Shown here piece by piece: positions 28,215-37,069 of a stretch of 64,000 nucleotides of DNA (within the stretch, counting starts at the first letter, position 1; the number at the start of each line of letters is the position of its first letter). The position numbers and the translations under genes were made by a program. The stretch spans positions 2,730,001 to 2,794,000 of the forward strand of contig NZ_AP021903.1 in the NCBI RefSeq assembly GCF_018326005.1. The letters run 5' to 3'. Source of the stretch: Pseudomonas sp. Seg1. Its GTDB lineage: Bacteria; Pseudomonadota; Gammaproteobacteria; Pseudomonadales; Pseudomonadaceae. The notes beneath the pieces are model-generated. The model was not told the origin of the DNA. It worked only from the letters and a program-made list of their open reading frames with translations, and did not search any database.

Positions 28215-28973
28215 ATGGCCACCAGATCCGTTGTACTCGATACCGAAACCACCGGCATGCCGGTGACCGATGGTCACCGGATTATCGAAATCGGTTGTGT
28301 CGAACTGATCGGTCGGCGCCTGACGGGCCGGCATTTTCACGTTTATCTGCAACCGGATCGCGAGAGTGATGAAGGCGCCATCGGCGTCCACGGCATCACC
28401 AACGAATTCCTGGTCGGCAAGCCACGTTTTGCCGAAGTCGCCGATGAGTTCTTCGAGTTCATCAAGGGCGCACAGCTGATCATCCATAACGCGGCGTTCG
28501 ACGTTGGCTTCATCAACAACGAATTCGCCTTGATGGGTCAGCACGATCGCGCCGACATCACGCAGCATTGCTCGATCCTCGACACCTTGATGATGGCCCG
28601 GGAACGTCACCCGGGGCAGCGCAACAGCCTTGATGCGTTGTGCAAACGTTATGGCGTCGACAACTCCGGCCGTGAACTGCACGGCGCTTTGCTCGACTCG
28701 GAGATTCTCGCCGACGTTTACCTGACCATGACCGGTGGCCAGACCAGCCTGTCGCTGGCCGGCAACGCGTCGGACGGTAATGGTTCGGGCGAGGGCGCGG
28801 ACAACTCCGCTACCGAGATCCGTCGTTTGCCTGCTGATCGTCGGCCAAGCCGGATCATTCGTGCCACGGAAGAAGAGCTGGCGGCGCATCAGGTGCGCCT
28901 GGAAATAATCGCCAAGTCTGCCGGTGGCCCGGCGCTGTGGACTCAGATTGCCGAGGCTGACGCCCAAGCCTGA
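28215..28973 (+). CDS. dnaQ: DNA polymerase III epsilon subunit (3'-5' proofreading exonuclease)
   Basis: 252 residues. Exo I is LDTETTGMP (Asp9, Glu11), Exo II is IIHNAAFDVGFINNEF, and Exo III is HGALLDSEILADVY with the catalytic His and Asp. The C-terminal tail after about residue 185 is the flexible part that binds the alpha subunit. Genome order rnhA - dnaQ is common in proteobacteria. Confidence 0.97.
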   Translation: MATRSVVLDTETTGMPVTDGHRIIEIGCVELIGRRLTGRHFHVYLQPDRESDEGAIGVHGITNEFLVGKPRFAEVADEFFEFIKGAQLIIHNAAFDVGFINNEFALMGQHDRADITQHCSILDTLMMARERHPGQRNSLDALCKRYGVDNSGRELHGALLDSEILADVYLTMTGGQTSLSLAGNASDGNGSGEGADNSATEIRRLPADRRPSRIIRATEEELAAHQVRLEIIAKSAGGPALWTQIAEADAQA

Positions 28974-28981
28974 GAGATCTT

Positions 28982-29106
28982 CTGTGGCGAGGGAGCTTGC
29001 TCCCGCTCGGCTGCGAAGCAGTCGCAAAACCTGTACACCCGTTTTGTCTGAAAGAGTGCGAAGGGGATGCTTCGCGCCCCAGCGGGAGCAAGCGCCCTCG
29101 CCACAA
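28982..29106. repeat. Intergenic inverted repeat, GGGAGCTTGCTCCC family
   Basis: CTGTGGCGAGGGAGCTTGCT at the left, AGCGGGAGCAAGCGCCCTCG at the right, and an internal GCTGCGAAGCAG arm. It is located between dnaQ and ldcA. Related in layout (two nested arms) to the elements at 23714 and 57716. Confidence 0.85.
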
Positions 29107-29219
29107 AAGCAGTACGCCGGCGCATGAAGCCAAGTGGCCACCCTCGCGCCTTTCGCTGCAACCCTCTACCCTGAGTGCATTGGCGGATCCGAAACCGCCG
29201 CCTCAGGACACTGAGCCCC

Positions 29220-31475
29220 ATGTACAAAGATTTGAAGTTTCCGGTGTTGATCGTCCATCGCGATATCAAGGCCGACACGGTCGCCGGTGACCGTATCCGT
29301 GGCATCGCCCGGGAGTTGGAGCAGGAAGGTTTCAGTATCGTTTCGGCCACCGATTACGCCGAAGGGCGTCTGGTGGCTTCGACCCATCATGGCCTCGCGT
29401 GCATGCTGATTGCCGCCGAGGACGCCAGCACGAATTCTCATCTGTTGCAGAACATGGCCGAACTGATCGGCCTGGCGCGGGTGCGCGCACCGGATCTGCC
29501 GATCTTTGCCTTGGGCGAACAGGTCACTCTGGAGAACGCCCCGGCCGATGCCATGGCCGAACTCAATCAACTGCGCGGCATTCTTTATCTGTTCGAAGAC
29601 ACCGTACCGTTCCTCGCCCGGCAAGTGGCGCGGGCGGCGCGCAAGTACCTGGACGGCCTGCTGCCACCGTTTTTCAAAGCGCTGGTGCAGCACACCGCCG
29701 ATTCCAATTATTCCTGGCACACCCCCGGTCATGGCGGCGGCGTGGCGTATCACAAGAGTCCGGTGGGGCAGGCGTTCCATCAGTTCTTTGGTGAAAACAC
29801 GCTGCGTTCGGACTTGTCGGTCTCGGTGCCGGAACTGGGTTCGCTGCTCGATCACACCGGCCCGCTTGCTGAAGCTGAGGCAAGGGCGGCGCGCAATTTC
29901 GGCGCCGATCACACCTTTTTCGTGATCAATGGCACCTCGACCGCCAACAAGATCGTCTGGCACTCCATGGTTGCGCGCGACGATCTGGTGCTGGTGGATC
30001 GCAACTGCCACAAATCGGTGTTGCACGCGATCATCATGACTGGCGCGATCCCGTTGTACCTGTGCCCGGAGCGTAATGAGCTGGGGATCATCGGCCCGAT
30101 TCCGCTCAGTGAATTCAGCCGCGAATCGATCCAGGCCAAGATCGATGCCAGCCCGTTGACCAAGGGCCGCGCACCGAAAGTGAAGCTTGCGGTAGTGACC
30201 AATTCGACCTACGACGGGCTCTGCTATAACGCCGAGCTGATCAAGCAGCACCTCGGCAACAGTGTCGAGGTGCTGCACTTCGACGAAGCCTGGTACGCCT
30301 ACGCGGCGTTTCACGAGTTTTTCGCCGGGCGCTACGGCATGGCCACCTCGCGCAGCGAAGACAGTCCGCTGGTGTTCACCACCCATTCCACGCACAAACT
30401 GCTCGCCGCGTTCAGTCAGGCGTCGATGATCCATGTGCAGGACGGCGGCGCGCGGCAACTGGATCGGGATCGTTTCAACGAAGCGTTCATGATGCATATC
30501 TCGACGTCGCCGCAGTACAGCATCATCGCCTCGCTGGATGTCGCTTCGGCGATGATGGAAGGCCCGGCCGGGCGCTCTCTGTTGCAGGAAACCTTTGACG
30601 AAGCCCTGAGTTTTCGCCGTGCGCTGGCCAATCTGCGGCAGCACATCGCGGCCGATGACTGGTGGTTTTCGATCTGGCAGCCGCCGGGAGTCGAAGGCAT
30701 CGACCGCGTGCAAACCGCGGACTGGCTGCTGCAGCCGGACGCCGAATGGCACGGTTTCGGCGAAGTCAGTGACGATTACGTCTTGCTCGATCCGATCAAG
30801 GTCACGTTGGTGATGCCGGGCCTTAATGCCGGCGGCGCGTTGAGCGAGAAGGGCATCCCCGCCGCCGTGGTCAGCAAGTTCCTCTGGGAGCGCGGGCTGG
30901 TGGTGGAGAAGACCGGGCTGTATTCGTTTCTGGTGCTGTTCTCCATGGGCATTACCAAAGGTAAATGGAGCACGCTGCTTACCGAGTTGCTGGAATTCAA
31001 ACGTAGTTACGACGCCAACGTCAGTCTTGCCACATGCCTGCCGTGTGTCGCACAGCAAGACACCGCGCGCTATCGCGGCATGGGCCTGCGTGATCTGTGC
31101 GATCAATTGCACGCCTGCTATCGCAGCAATGCCACCGCCAAACATCTCAAGCGCATGTACACGGTGCTGCCGGAAATCGCCATGAAACCGGCTTACGCCT
31201 ACGATCATCTGGTGCGCGGTGAAGTCGAGGCGGTGCCGATCGATGAGCTGGAAGGCCGGGTTGCTGCGGTAATGCTGGTGCCGTACCCGCCGGGCATCCC
31301 GTTGATCATGCCCGGCGAGCGCTTTACCGAATCGACCCGCTCGATCATTGATTACCTGAAATTTGCCCGCACGTTCGATAGCAGCTTTCCCGGTTTTGTC
31401 GCCGATGTGCATGGACTGCAACATGAAGATGAAGGCAATGGACGGCACTACACCGTCGATTGCGTAAAGGAATGA
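29220..31475 (+). CDS. ldcA: Lysine/ornithine/arginine decarboxylase, LdcA type
   Basis: 751 residues from MYKDLKFPVLIVH, the length of P. aeruginosa LdcA. Residues 1-130 form the response-regulator-like wing domain. The PLP domain carries WHTPGHGG, FVINGTSTANKIV, LHFDEAWYAY and the PLP lysine at about 393 in HSTHKLLAAFSQ. The C-terminal domain has EAVPIDELEGR and PYPPGIPLIMPGERF. The Pseudomonas enzyme of this position decarboxylates L-lysine to cadaverine in the arginine/lysine catabolic network; I infer the same. The GNAT gene follows directly. Confidence 0.93.
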   Translation: MYKDLKFPVLIVHRDIKADTVAGDRIRGIARELEQEGFSIVSATDYAEGRLVASTHHGLACMLIAAEDASTNSHLLQNMAELIGLARVRAPDLPIFALGEQVTLENAPADAMAELNQLRGILYLFEDTVPFLARQVARAARKYLDGLLPPFFKALVQHTADSNYSWHTPGHGGGVAYHKSPVGQAFHQFFGENTLRSDLSVSVPELGSLLDHTGPLAEAEARAARNFGADHTFFVINGTSTANKIVWHSMVARDDLVLVDRNCHKSVLHAIIMTGAIPLYLCPERNELGIIGPIPLSEFSRESIQAKIDASPLTKGRAPKVKLAVVTNSTYDGLCYNAELIKQHLGNSVEVLHFDEAWYAYAAFHEFFAGRYGMATSRSEDSPLVFTTHSTHKLLAAFSQASMIHVQDGGARQLDRDRFNEAFMMHISTSPQYSIIASLDVASAMMEGPAGRSLLQETFDEALSFRRALANLRQHIAADDWWFSIWQPPGVEGIDRVQTADWLLQPDAEWHGFGEVSDDYVLLDPIKVTLVMPGLNAGGALSEKGIPAAVVSKFLWERGLVVEKTGLYSFLVLFSMGITKGKWSTLLTELLEFKRSYDANVSLATCLPCVAQQDTARYRGMGLRDLCDQLHACYRSNATAKHLKRMYTVLPEIAMKPAYAYDHLVRGEVEAVPIDELEGRVAAVMLVPYPPGIPLIMPGERFTESTRSIIDYLKFARTFDSSFPGFVADVHGLQHEDEGNGRHYTVDCVKE

Positions 31476-31489
31476 GGACTTTTCCCAGT

Positions 31490-32104
31490 ATGCAACCGGT
31501 CATGAATCCGAAATACCCAGGGCTGTCGGTGCGGGTCGCCGATGAAGGTTTTGCGCCTTATATCTGGGGCAGCGACTTCAGTTTTGAAGTCACCGCTTAT
31601 GGTGCCGCGGTGATCGGCAAGCCAGTCGAGCAATGGCTGGTGACGCCGATCGTGCCGTACCGCAAGTGCTACGGCATCGATCCCGAGGAATTCAGCAGTT
31701 TCCATAAAGCCGCCGACAGCGCGATTTTCATGGCTTACCTCGATGACGAGCCGGTCGGCCATCTGGTGATCAGCACCAACTGGAACGGCTTTGCCCATAT
31801 CGATGAACTGGCCGTGCACGCGCCGGCACGTCGTCACGGTGTGGCGAAGGCGTTGCTCGATGTCGCACAGTTCTGGAGCCGCAAGAAGAAGTTGCCGGGG
31901 ATCATGCTGGAAACCCAGAACAATAACCTCGGAGCCTGCCGGTTGTATGAACGGTGTGGCTACGTGATCGGCGGTATTGACCAGTTACGTTACCGCGGCA
32001 TCGACCCGAATACCGCCGAAGTGGCGCTGTTCTGGTATCGATTGTTCGATAATCCGCTGGAACACGCGGTCAACTCGACAGCATCGCCTCGGCTTGTTCC
32101 GTGA
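31490..32104 (+). CDS. GNAT family N-acetyltransferase
   Basis: 204 residues from MQPVMNPKYPG, with GAGGA about 11 bases upstream; an ATG at 31472 overlapping the ldcA stop would add six residues. The acetyl-CoA-binding turn is HAPARRHGVAKALLD (R-x-x-G-x-A), followed by LETQNNNLGACRLYERCGY, the conserved C-terminal GNAT motif. Its position behind ldcA suggests acetylation of a polyamine or other amine, but this is inference. Its 3' end overlaps the convergent LysR gene by 35 bp. Confidence 0.9.
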   Translation: MQPVMNPKYPGLSVRVADEGFAPYIWGSDFSFEVTAYGAAVIGKPVEQWLVTPIVPYRKCYGIDPEEFSSFHKAADSAIFMAYLDDEPVGHLVISTNWNGFAHIDELAVHAPARRHGVAKALLDVAQFWSRKKKLPGIMLETQNNNLGACRLYERCGYVIGGIDQLRYRGIDPNTAEVALFWYRLFDNPLEHAVNSTASPRLVP

Positions 32105-32963
32105 GGATCGCCAACAGGGTGTGAATGGCTGCGGGGGTGGGTGCGTGTTTGAAGGTCAGCGCGTAGACACTGATCGGCACGGCCGGTGACAACGGGCACA
32201 CATCGAGGCCTGCGCTGCGGGCGCCAAGGGCCGTGAATGGGTCGACGATGGCCAGGCCTTCGCCGGCCTCGACCATGCTGCGCATCATCTGGTGGGTTTG
32301 CACCCGGGTCTGGATGCTCGGTGCCGGGCGCAGGGCCTGGAGTTTGTTTTCCAGCGCCGGGCTCAGTGGGTCCTGGCCTTCGAGGCCGACCATCGCTTGC
32401 CCGGCCAGGTCCTGCAGGGAAATGTATTTCTGCTTCGGTTGCAGCCAGCCGTGGGGCGCGAGCAATTGCAGCTTGCCCTGGGCCAGTGGCTGGCAATTGA
32501 TGTCGGGATGTTCAGGATCGTGCAGGCTCAGCCCCAGATCGCTCTCGCGCAACAACAGGCTGCGGACGATGTCGCGAGTCGCTGCGCTGATCAGGCTGCA
32601 AGGTGCGTCGGGCAAGCGTCGGCGCAGGGCGGCCAGACTTTGCGGGAGCAATTGCTGAGCCAGCGGCGGGGTGCCGATGATGCGGACGGGCGGGGCGAGG
32701 TATTGCTTGAGGCTGCCGGCCAGCCGTTGCACCGGCTCCAGCGCCTCATAGACATGAGCGATTTCGACCTGTAGCGCCCGTGCCTCGGGGGTCGCCTGCA
32801 AGCGTCCGCGAACGCTGGCGAACAGCATGAACCCCAACTGACCTTCGGCTTCGCGCAAACGCTCTTCGACTTCGGCCACTGGCAATTGCAGCCATTCGGC
32901 GGCGGTGCCCAGGTGACCGGTCTGCAAGAGCGCCTGAATCACTTCGATATGGCGTAAACGCAT
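32070..32963 (-). CDS. LysR family transcriptional regulator
   Basis: 297 residues. The winged-helix N-terminus MRLRHIEVIQALLQTGHLG is followed by TAAEWLQLPVAEVEERLREAE. The effector domain from about residue 90 contains PVRIIGTPPLAQQLLP and DLGLSLHDPEHPDI. The HTH differs somewhat from the usual AAxxLxxSQPA pattern (LPVAEVEERL), but the length and layout fit. Targets unknown. Confidence 0.92.
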   Translation of the reverse strand: MRLRHIEVIQALLQTGHLGTAAEWLQLPVAEVEERLREAEGQLGFMLFASVRGRLQATPEARALQVEIAHVYEALEPVQRLAGSLKQYLAPPVRIIGTPPLAQQLLPQSLAALRRRLPDAPCSLISAATRDIVRSLLLRESDLGLSLHDPEHPDINCQPLAQGKLQLLAPHGWLQPKQKYISLQDLAGQAMVGLEGQDPLSPALENKLQALRPAPSIQTRVQTHQMMRSMVEAGEGLAIVDPFTALGARSAGLDVCPLSPAVPISVYALTFKHAPTPAAIHTLLAILTEQAEAMLSS

Positions 32964-33048
32964 GCGTGAAGTCCATGTTCAGCAGGTGGGGTCAGTGGCT
33001 GAATCCTACCCCAAGTCTGCGTATATGACTTCAGCTCATAACGCCGGG

Positions 33049-33279
33049 TTATGAAGCGATGGTTGGCTCAGGTTCGCGAACCAGAGTAATGCCTGACTGA
33101 ACCAGCAAAAACTCGTTGTCGCTGACCTTGTTGACGCGATCGCCAATGGCCAGTTTGTAAATAGGCTCCGAGCCAGTGGAACCGTCTGCCGACGGGTTGG
33201 ATTCCTGGAATTCATGCACGGAATAAACGCGGCCTTCCGCATCTCTTGCATGGAACTGACCGACGAGTACTGCTGCCAT
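33049..33279 (-). CDS. Small conserved-looking protein of unknown function
   Basis: 76 residues, with GAGGTT before the ATG. No membrane segment or signal peptide. The sequence (HARDAEGRVYSVHEFQE, KLAIGDRVNKVSDNEF, LVREP) suggests a compact beta-rich protein. I recognise no family name. It lies between the LysR gene and the FMN reductase with its own 5' region, which contains a CCTGTA / TACAGG inverted pair at 33339-33358. Confidence 0.75.
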   Translation of the reverse strand: MAAVLVGQFHARDAEGRVYSVHEFQESNPSADGSTGSEPIYKLAIGDRVNKVSDNEFLLVQSGITLVREPEPTIAS

Positions 33280-33462
33280 CTGCTTAGAACCTCTGGAGAT
33301 AAAACGCTTGATTTGCGGCTTGGTAGACCGTCATCAAGGCCTGTAAGTTTTCCTACAGGAAAAAAATAATCAGCACGCGGGAATTTCCCTTGCCTGCTGG
33401 TGGAATCGTCACCGAATCATCTATAACTAGTGGCTCCTCCCACGGACCATCGAGAGTCTTCC

Positions 33463-34020
33463 ATGAGCAATGTCTACAACGTCGCTGTAGTGGTCGGTAG
33501 CCTGCGCAAAGCTTCGATCAATCGCAAGGTCGCTCTGGCACTGGCCGAGCTGGCTCCCTCGAACCTCAAGCTTGAGATTGTCGAAATTGGCGATCTGCCA
33601 CTCTATAACGAAGACATCGACGGCGATTCACCGCCGGCAGCCTACAGCACTTTTCGGCAAAAAGTGGGTTCATCCGACGCGGTGCTGTTTGTAACCCCCG
33701 AGTACAATCGTTCCGTGCCTGCACCGTTGAAGAATGCCATCGACGTCGGTTCGCGGCCCTATGGCAAGAGTGTCTGGAGCGGCAAGCCGGGCGCGGTGAT
33801 CAGTGTTTCGCCGGGTGCCATCGGCGGTTTTGGCGCCAACCAGCATTTGCGCCAGTCGTTTGTGTTTCTCGATGTGCCATGCATGCAGCAGCCTGAAGCG
33901 TATCTGGGCGGCGCGGGGTCGGCGTTTGATGAGGCGGGCAAATTGAGCGAGACAGTGAAACCTTTCCTGCAAAAATTCATCGATGCTTATGGGCAATTCG
34001 TAGAACATCACAAAAAATAA
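33463..34020 (+). CDS. NADPH-dependent FMN reductase / quinone reductase (ChrR-like)
   Basis: 185 residues from MSNVYNVAVVVGSLR. The flavodoxin-like FMN-binding segments are VVVGSLRKASINRKVA and VLFVTPEYNRSVPAPLKNAIDV, then GKPGAVISVSPGAIGGFG. Enzymes of this family (ChrR, YieF, AzoR-like) make two-electron reductions of quinones and can reduce chromate. At 185 residues it lacks the N-terminal extension of ArsH. A REP hairpin followed by TTTTTT lies directly downstream, before arsB. Confidence 0.92.
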   Translation: MSNVYNVAVVVGSLRKASINRKVALALAELAPSNLKLEIVEIGDLPLYNEDIDGDSPPAAYSTFRQKVGSSDAVLFVTPEYNRSVPAPLKNAIDVGSRPYGKSVWSGKPGAVISVSPGAIGGFGANQHLRQSFVFLDVPCMQQPEAYLGGAGSAFDEAGKLSETVKPFLQKFIDAYGQFVEHHKK

Positions 34021-34039
34021 GCCAAACACGGAACACGAT

Positions 34040-34128
34040 GTAGGAGTGAGCCTGCTCGCGATAGCGGTGTATCAGTCGACTGATTGGTAACTGACAGTCC
34101 GCTATCGCGAGCAGGCTCACTCCTACAG
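34040..34128 (+). repeat. REP pair that also resembles a terminator
   Basis: GTAGGAGTGAGCCTGCTCGC followed by GATAGCGG is matched by its reverse complement ending CTCCTACAG, and the + strand continues with TTTTTTG. The long hairpin plus T-tract lies 20 bases after the FMN reductase stop and probably ends its transcript. Confidence 0.85.
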
Positions 34129-34176
34129 TTTTTTGTGTTGGCTTCACTACTCCATTTCAATTTAAGGCTGTTGCGG

Positions 34177-35460
34177 ATGCTTGCTGCGTCACTGATTTTC
34201 CTCCTGACCATTACCCTGGTGATCTGGCAACCCAAAGGCCTCGGCGTCGGCTGGAGTGCGACGTTGGGCGCCGTGCTGGCGCTGATTTTCGGCGTGGTGC
34301 ACCTGAGCGATATCCCGCTGGTTTGGCAAATCATCTGGAACGCCACTGGTACCTTCGTCGCGTTGATCATCATCAGCCTGCTGCTCGACGAGGCCGGTTT
34401 TTTTGCCTGGGCCGCGCTGCATGTAGCGCGATGGGGGCGCGGCAGCGGGCGCAAGTTGTTTGCCTTTATGGTGCTGCTCGGGGCATTGGTCTCGGCGCTG
34501 TTCGCCAATGACGGCGCGGCGCTGATTCTCACGCCGATTGTTATTTCCATGTTGCTGGCGCTGCGGTTCTCGCCGGCGGCGACGCTGGCGTTTGTCATGG
34601 GCGCAGGGTTTATCGCTGATACGGCGAGTCTGCCGCTGGTGGTGTCGAACCTGGTCAACATCGTCTCGGCGGATTTCTTTCATATCGGCTTCAACCGCTA
34701 CGCGGCAGTGATGGTGCCGGTCAACTTCGTCAGTGTTGCGGCGACGCTAGGCATGCTGCTGTGGTTTTTTCGCCGTGACATTCCGGCTGCTTACGACCCT
34801 GAACAGCTCGAACATCCGGAAACCGCCATCCACGACAAAGCCACGTTTTATGCCGGTTGGGCGGTGTTGGCGATTTTGTTGATTGGTTGTTTTGCGCTGG
34901 AGCCGCTGGGTATTCCGATCAGTGCGATTTCCGCCGTGTGCGCGGCGTTGCTGCTGGGTATCGCCGCCCGTGGCCACAAGATTTCCACGCGCAAGGTAAT
35001 GAAAGAGGCGCCGTGGCAGATCGTGATTTTCTCGCTGGGCATGTATCTGGTGGTCTATGGCCTGCGCAATGCCGGGCTGACCGGGTATCTGGCGGGGTGG
35101 CTGGATGTTTTTGCCGGGCATGGTGTGTGGGGCGCGGCGCTCGGGACCGGGGTGCTCACGGCGTTGTTGTCGTCGATCATGAACAATTTGCCGACGGTGC
35201 TGATCGGGTTGCTGTCGATTGATGCCAGTCAGGCGAGCGGGGTGATCAAGGAGGCGATGATCTATGCCAACGTGATTGGCAGCGATCTGGGGCCGAAGAT
35301 CACGCCGATTGGCAGTCTGGCGACTCTGCTTTGGCTGCATGTGCTGGAGCGTAAGGGGATCCGGATTGGCTGGGGATATTACTTCAGGGTCGGGATTGTG
35401 CTGACGGTGCCGGTGTTGTTGGTGACGTTGGCGGCTTTGGCTTTGCGGTTGTCTTTTTAA
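34177..35460 (+). CDS. arsB: Arsenite efflux membrane protein
   Basis: 427 residues, the usual ArsB length. AAGG lies about 9 bases before [15 protein letters not shown]. Around ten to twelve membrane helices are visible; family signatures are [17 protein letters not shown] and GLLSIDASQ with [13 protein letters not shown], and [19 protein letters not shown] near the end. It exports As(III)/Sb(III) using the proton gradient. No arsR, arsC or arsH gene is adjacent, which is unusual for arsB. Confidence 0.93.
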   Translation: MLAASLIFLLTITLVIWQPKGLGVGWSATLGAVLALIFGVVHLSDIPLVWQIIWNATGTFVALIIISLLLDEAGFFAWAALHVARWGRGSGRKLFAFMVLLGALVSALFANDGAALILTPIVISMLLALRFSPAATLAFVMGAGFIADTASLPLVVSNLVNIVSADFFHIGFNRYAAVMVPVNFVSVAATLGMLLWFFRRDIPAAYDPEQLEHPETAIHDKATFYAGWAVLAILLIGCFALEPLGIPISAISAVCAALLLGIAARGHKISTRKVMKEAPWQIVIFSLGMYLVVYGLRNAGLTGYLAGWLDVFAGHGVWGAALGTGVLTALLSSIMNNLPTVLIGLLSIDASQASGVIKEAMIYANVIGSDLGPKITPIGSLATLLWLHVLERKGIRIGWGYYFRVGIVLTVPVLLVTLAALALRLSF

Positions 35461-35479
35461 CGCTTTCGCCTGGCGGCGA

Positions 35480-35635
35480 CTTACTTTGGCAAAAGCCCCA
35501 AAGTAAGCAAAGGTCTTTACCCTGACGTCCGGCCCTCGCTGTGGCTCGGGTTCCTTCGCTCCGGGGTTCATCCGGGGCATCGCCTCCGGTTTGCTTCGCT
35601 GCACCTCCTCTCGATGTCCTCCCCGGATGAACCCC
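35480..35635. repeat. Composite inverted-repeat element after arsB
   Basis: Two nested pairs: CTTACTTTGG (35480-35489) with CCAAAGTAAG (35498-35507), and GGGGTTCATCCGGGG (35563-35577) with CCCCGGATGAACCCC (35621-35635), both perfect. There is no coding potential. Elements of this kind are common in Pseudomonas intergenic DNA. Confidence 0.75.
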
Positions 35636-35662
35636 TCCGCTCAGCCTGCCGACGGGCCTTTT

Positions 35663-35850
35663 AAGATCAAAAGCGGTACTCGAGCTAACGCTCATTGTGT
35701 TGAGTGGTGAAGGTCAAAGGCAGTACTCGAGCTAACGCTCATTGTGTTGAGTGGTGAAGGTCAAAGGCGGTACTCGAGCTAACGCTCATTGTGTTGAGTG
35801 GTGAAGGTCAAAGGCGGTACTCGAGCTAACGCTCATTGTGTTGAGTGGGG
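35663..35850. repeat. Four tandem copies of a 47-bp unit
   Basis: The sequence GTACTCGAGCTAACGCTCAT recurs at intervals of exactly 47 bp (ACTCGAG at 35678, 35725, 35772 and 35819). The copies are nearly identical; the fourth ends in GTGGGGCGG instead of GTGGTGAAG. Each unit carries the small hairpin GAGC-TAAC-GCTC. As 47 is not a multiple of 3, the array is not coding. Together with 35461-36003 this is a 540-bp stretch without a gene. Confidence 0.92.
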
Positions 35851-35885
35851 CGGCATGCGCCGCGTTTGAGGTGTACTCATTTCTT

Positions 35886-35980
35886 TGTGGGAGCTGGCTT
35901 GCCAGCGATGGCGGCCTGAGAGCCAACCTGTTTTTGTCGGTTGTACTCCACCCTGTGGGAGCGAGCCTGCTCGCGAAGAG
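35886..35980. repeat. Two different single REPs
   Basis: TGTGGGAGCTGGCTTGCCAG at 35886 (GCTGGC family) and CCTGTGGGAGCGAGCCTGCT at 35952 (GAGCGAGCCTGCTCGC family) stand in the same orientation, not as an inverted pair, 66 bp apart. Confidence 0.8.
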
Positions 35981-36003
35981 GCCGGTATTGGCAAAATATT
36001 CTT

Positions 36004-36954
36004 TCAGGCCTGGCCCGGTACGTTCGGCCAGAGATCGGAAACGAGGAATAGCCGCTCTGCCTCTTCCCATTCCCCCTGCGGATTCTCGGTCAGGCGCACC
36101 ATCAATTGCGCCGGGGCCAGCGGCTCCAGTGCATCCAGCCACATCTGCAAGTGCTCTTGCTCCCAGGCCTGATCCGCCGGGTAGTGCGCCGGCGCGAGCC
36201 AGGCGTGGCGGGGCAGGGGTTGCCAGCGGCCGGCCGGGCGCTGGGTCACGAAGGCTGGCCAGTCTTTCTGATGCAGCCAGCTGCCGCGCAGATGCTGTGG
36301 ATGCGCGCCGCTCGGTGATTCAGCCGTGCCCGGCCATGGATAGAGCAAATACCCGCCCAGCCACAGTTGCGCACTGAATACTTCGATATCCAGCGCCGCC
36401 AAGACTTCGCGGCTTTCCGGGCGCGCCGAAATCGGCAGTTGATGCTCGGCCAGATGCGCCAGTTTGCGGTCCAGTCGATCATGGCAGCCCGGGCCCAGCC
36501 ATTGCGCCGGGTCGCGGCCATCGCCGTTCTGCGGGCCGAGGTAGAGCTTGATCGCCAGTTCCAGGTGATGTACGCCGTCGCGATCACGCAGCAGCATGTC
36601 CAGTTCACCGAGGGTATGGCCCTCGCGGCGGATCGGCAGGTTCGCCGCGATCAGTTCGATCCCCGGCGCGTGCTCCACGGCAAACTGCCACAGTCGCTCG
36701 TAATACAGGCCCAGGCGCCGGGTGCGTGCCTGGGACAACCAGTGCAGCAGGCCGTAGCTGTCGCGATCGAGTTGGCGTAGCCATTGTTCCAGTCGCTCGG
36801 GATCGCCCACCCAGTCGCTGCCCGCCAGCGGATGACGTTGCGGCCACGGGGTGGTGGCGAGCATCGGCGGGGCGAGGATGACCCACGCCAGATCGCGCAC
36901 TTCGGGATGGCGTAATTGGTGGGGTAACGAGAGCAGCTCGGGAAATAGGATCAT
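36004..36954 (-). CDS. DUF1853 family protein
   Basis: 316 residues beginning [26 protein letters not shown] start, [14 protein letters not shown], then [15 protein letters not shown] and [12 protein letters not shown] are typical of DUF1853. The acidic residues of GELDMLL and the E...K of LELAIK recall a PD-(D/E)xK nuclease core, but nuclease activity is not established for the family. Divergent from nadK. Confidence 0.88.
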   Translation of the reverse strand: MILFPELLSLPHQLRHPEVRDLAWVILAPPMLATTPWPQRHPLAGSDWVGDPERLEQWLRQLDRDSYGLLHWLSQARTRRLGLYYERLWQFAVEHAPGIELIAANLPIRREGHTLGELDMLLRDRDGVHHLELAIKLYLGPQNGDGRDPAQWLGPGCHDRLDRKLAHLAEHQLPISARPESREVLAALDIEVFSAQLWLGGYLLYPWPGTAESPSGAHPQHLRGSWLHQKDWPAFVTQRPAGRWQPLPRHAWLAPAHYPADQAWEQEHLQMWLDALEPLAPAQLMVRLTENPQGEWEEAERLFLVSDLWPNVPGQA

Positions 36955-37069
36955 CTTGCGAGCATAGCCTTAAACACGAGGTCATCCTTGAGGCTGAAAG
37001 GATTTTGTCTAACGGCGGCTTTCGCCCATAATCGGGTTTTTCGCGTTTTCGATTGTCCGCAGAGGTCCC

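Noticed and set aside
29166..31448. 760-residue open frame on the - strand
   Set aside because: Full antisense of ldcA, whose frame has all family motifs; no start signal or homology-like pattern in the antisense frame.
33339..33366. Terminator-like hairpin CCTGTA / TACAGG with A-run
   Set aside because: The run is on the wrong side for either neighbouring gene: it follows as A's on the + strand and precedes the stem as T's on the - strand.
35663..35850. CRISPR array
   Set aside because: The four 47-bp copies are directly adjacent without unique spacers, so this is a plain tandem repeat.
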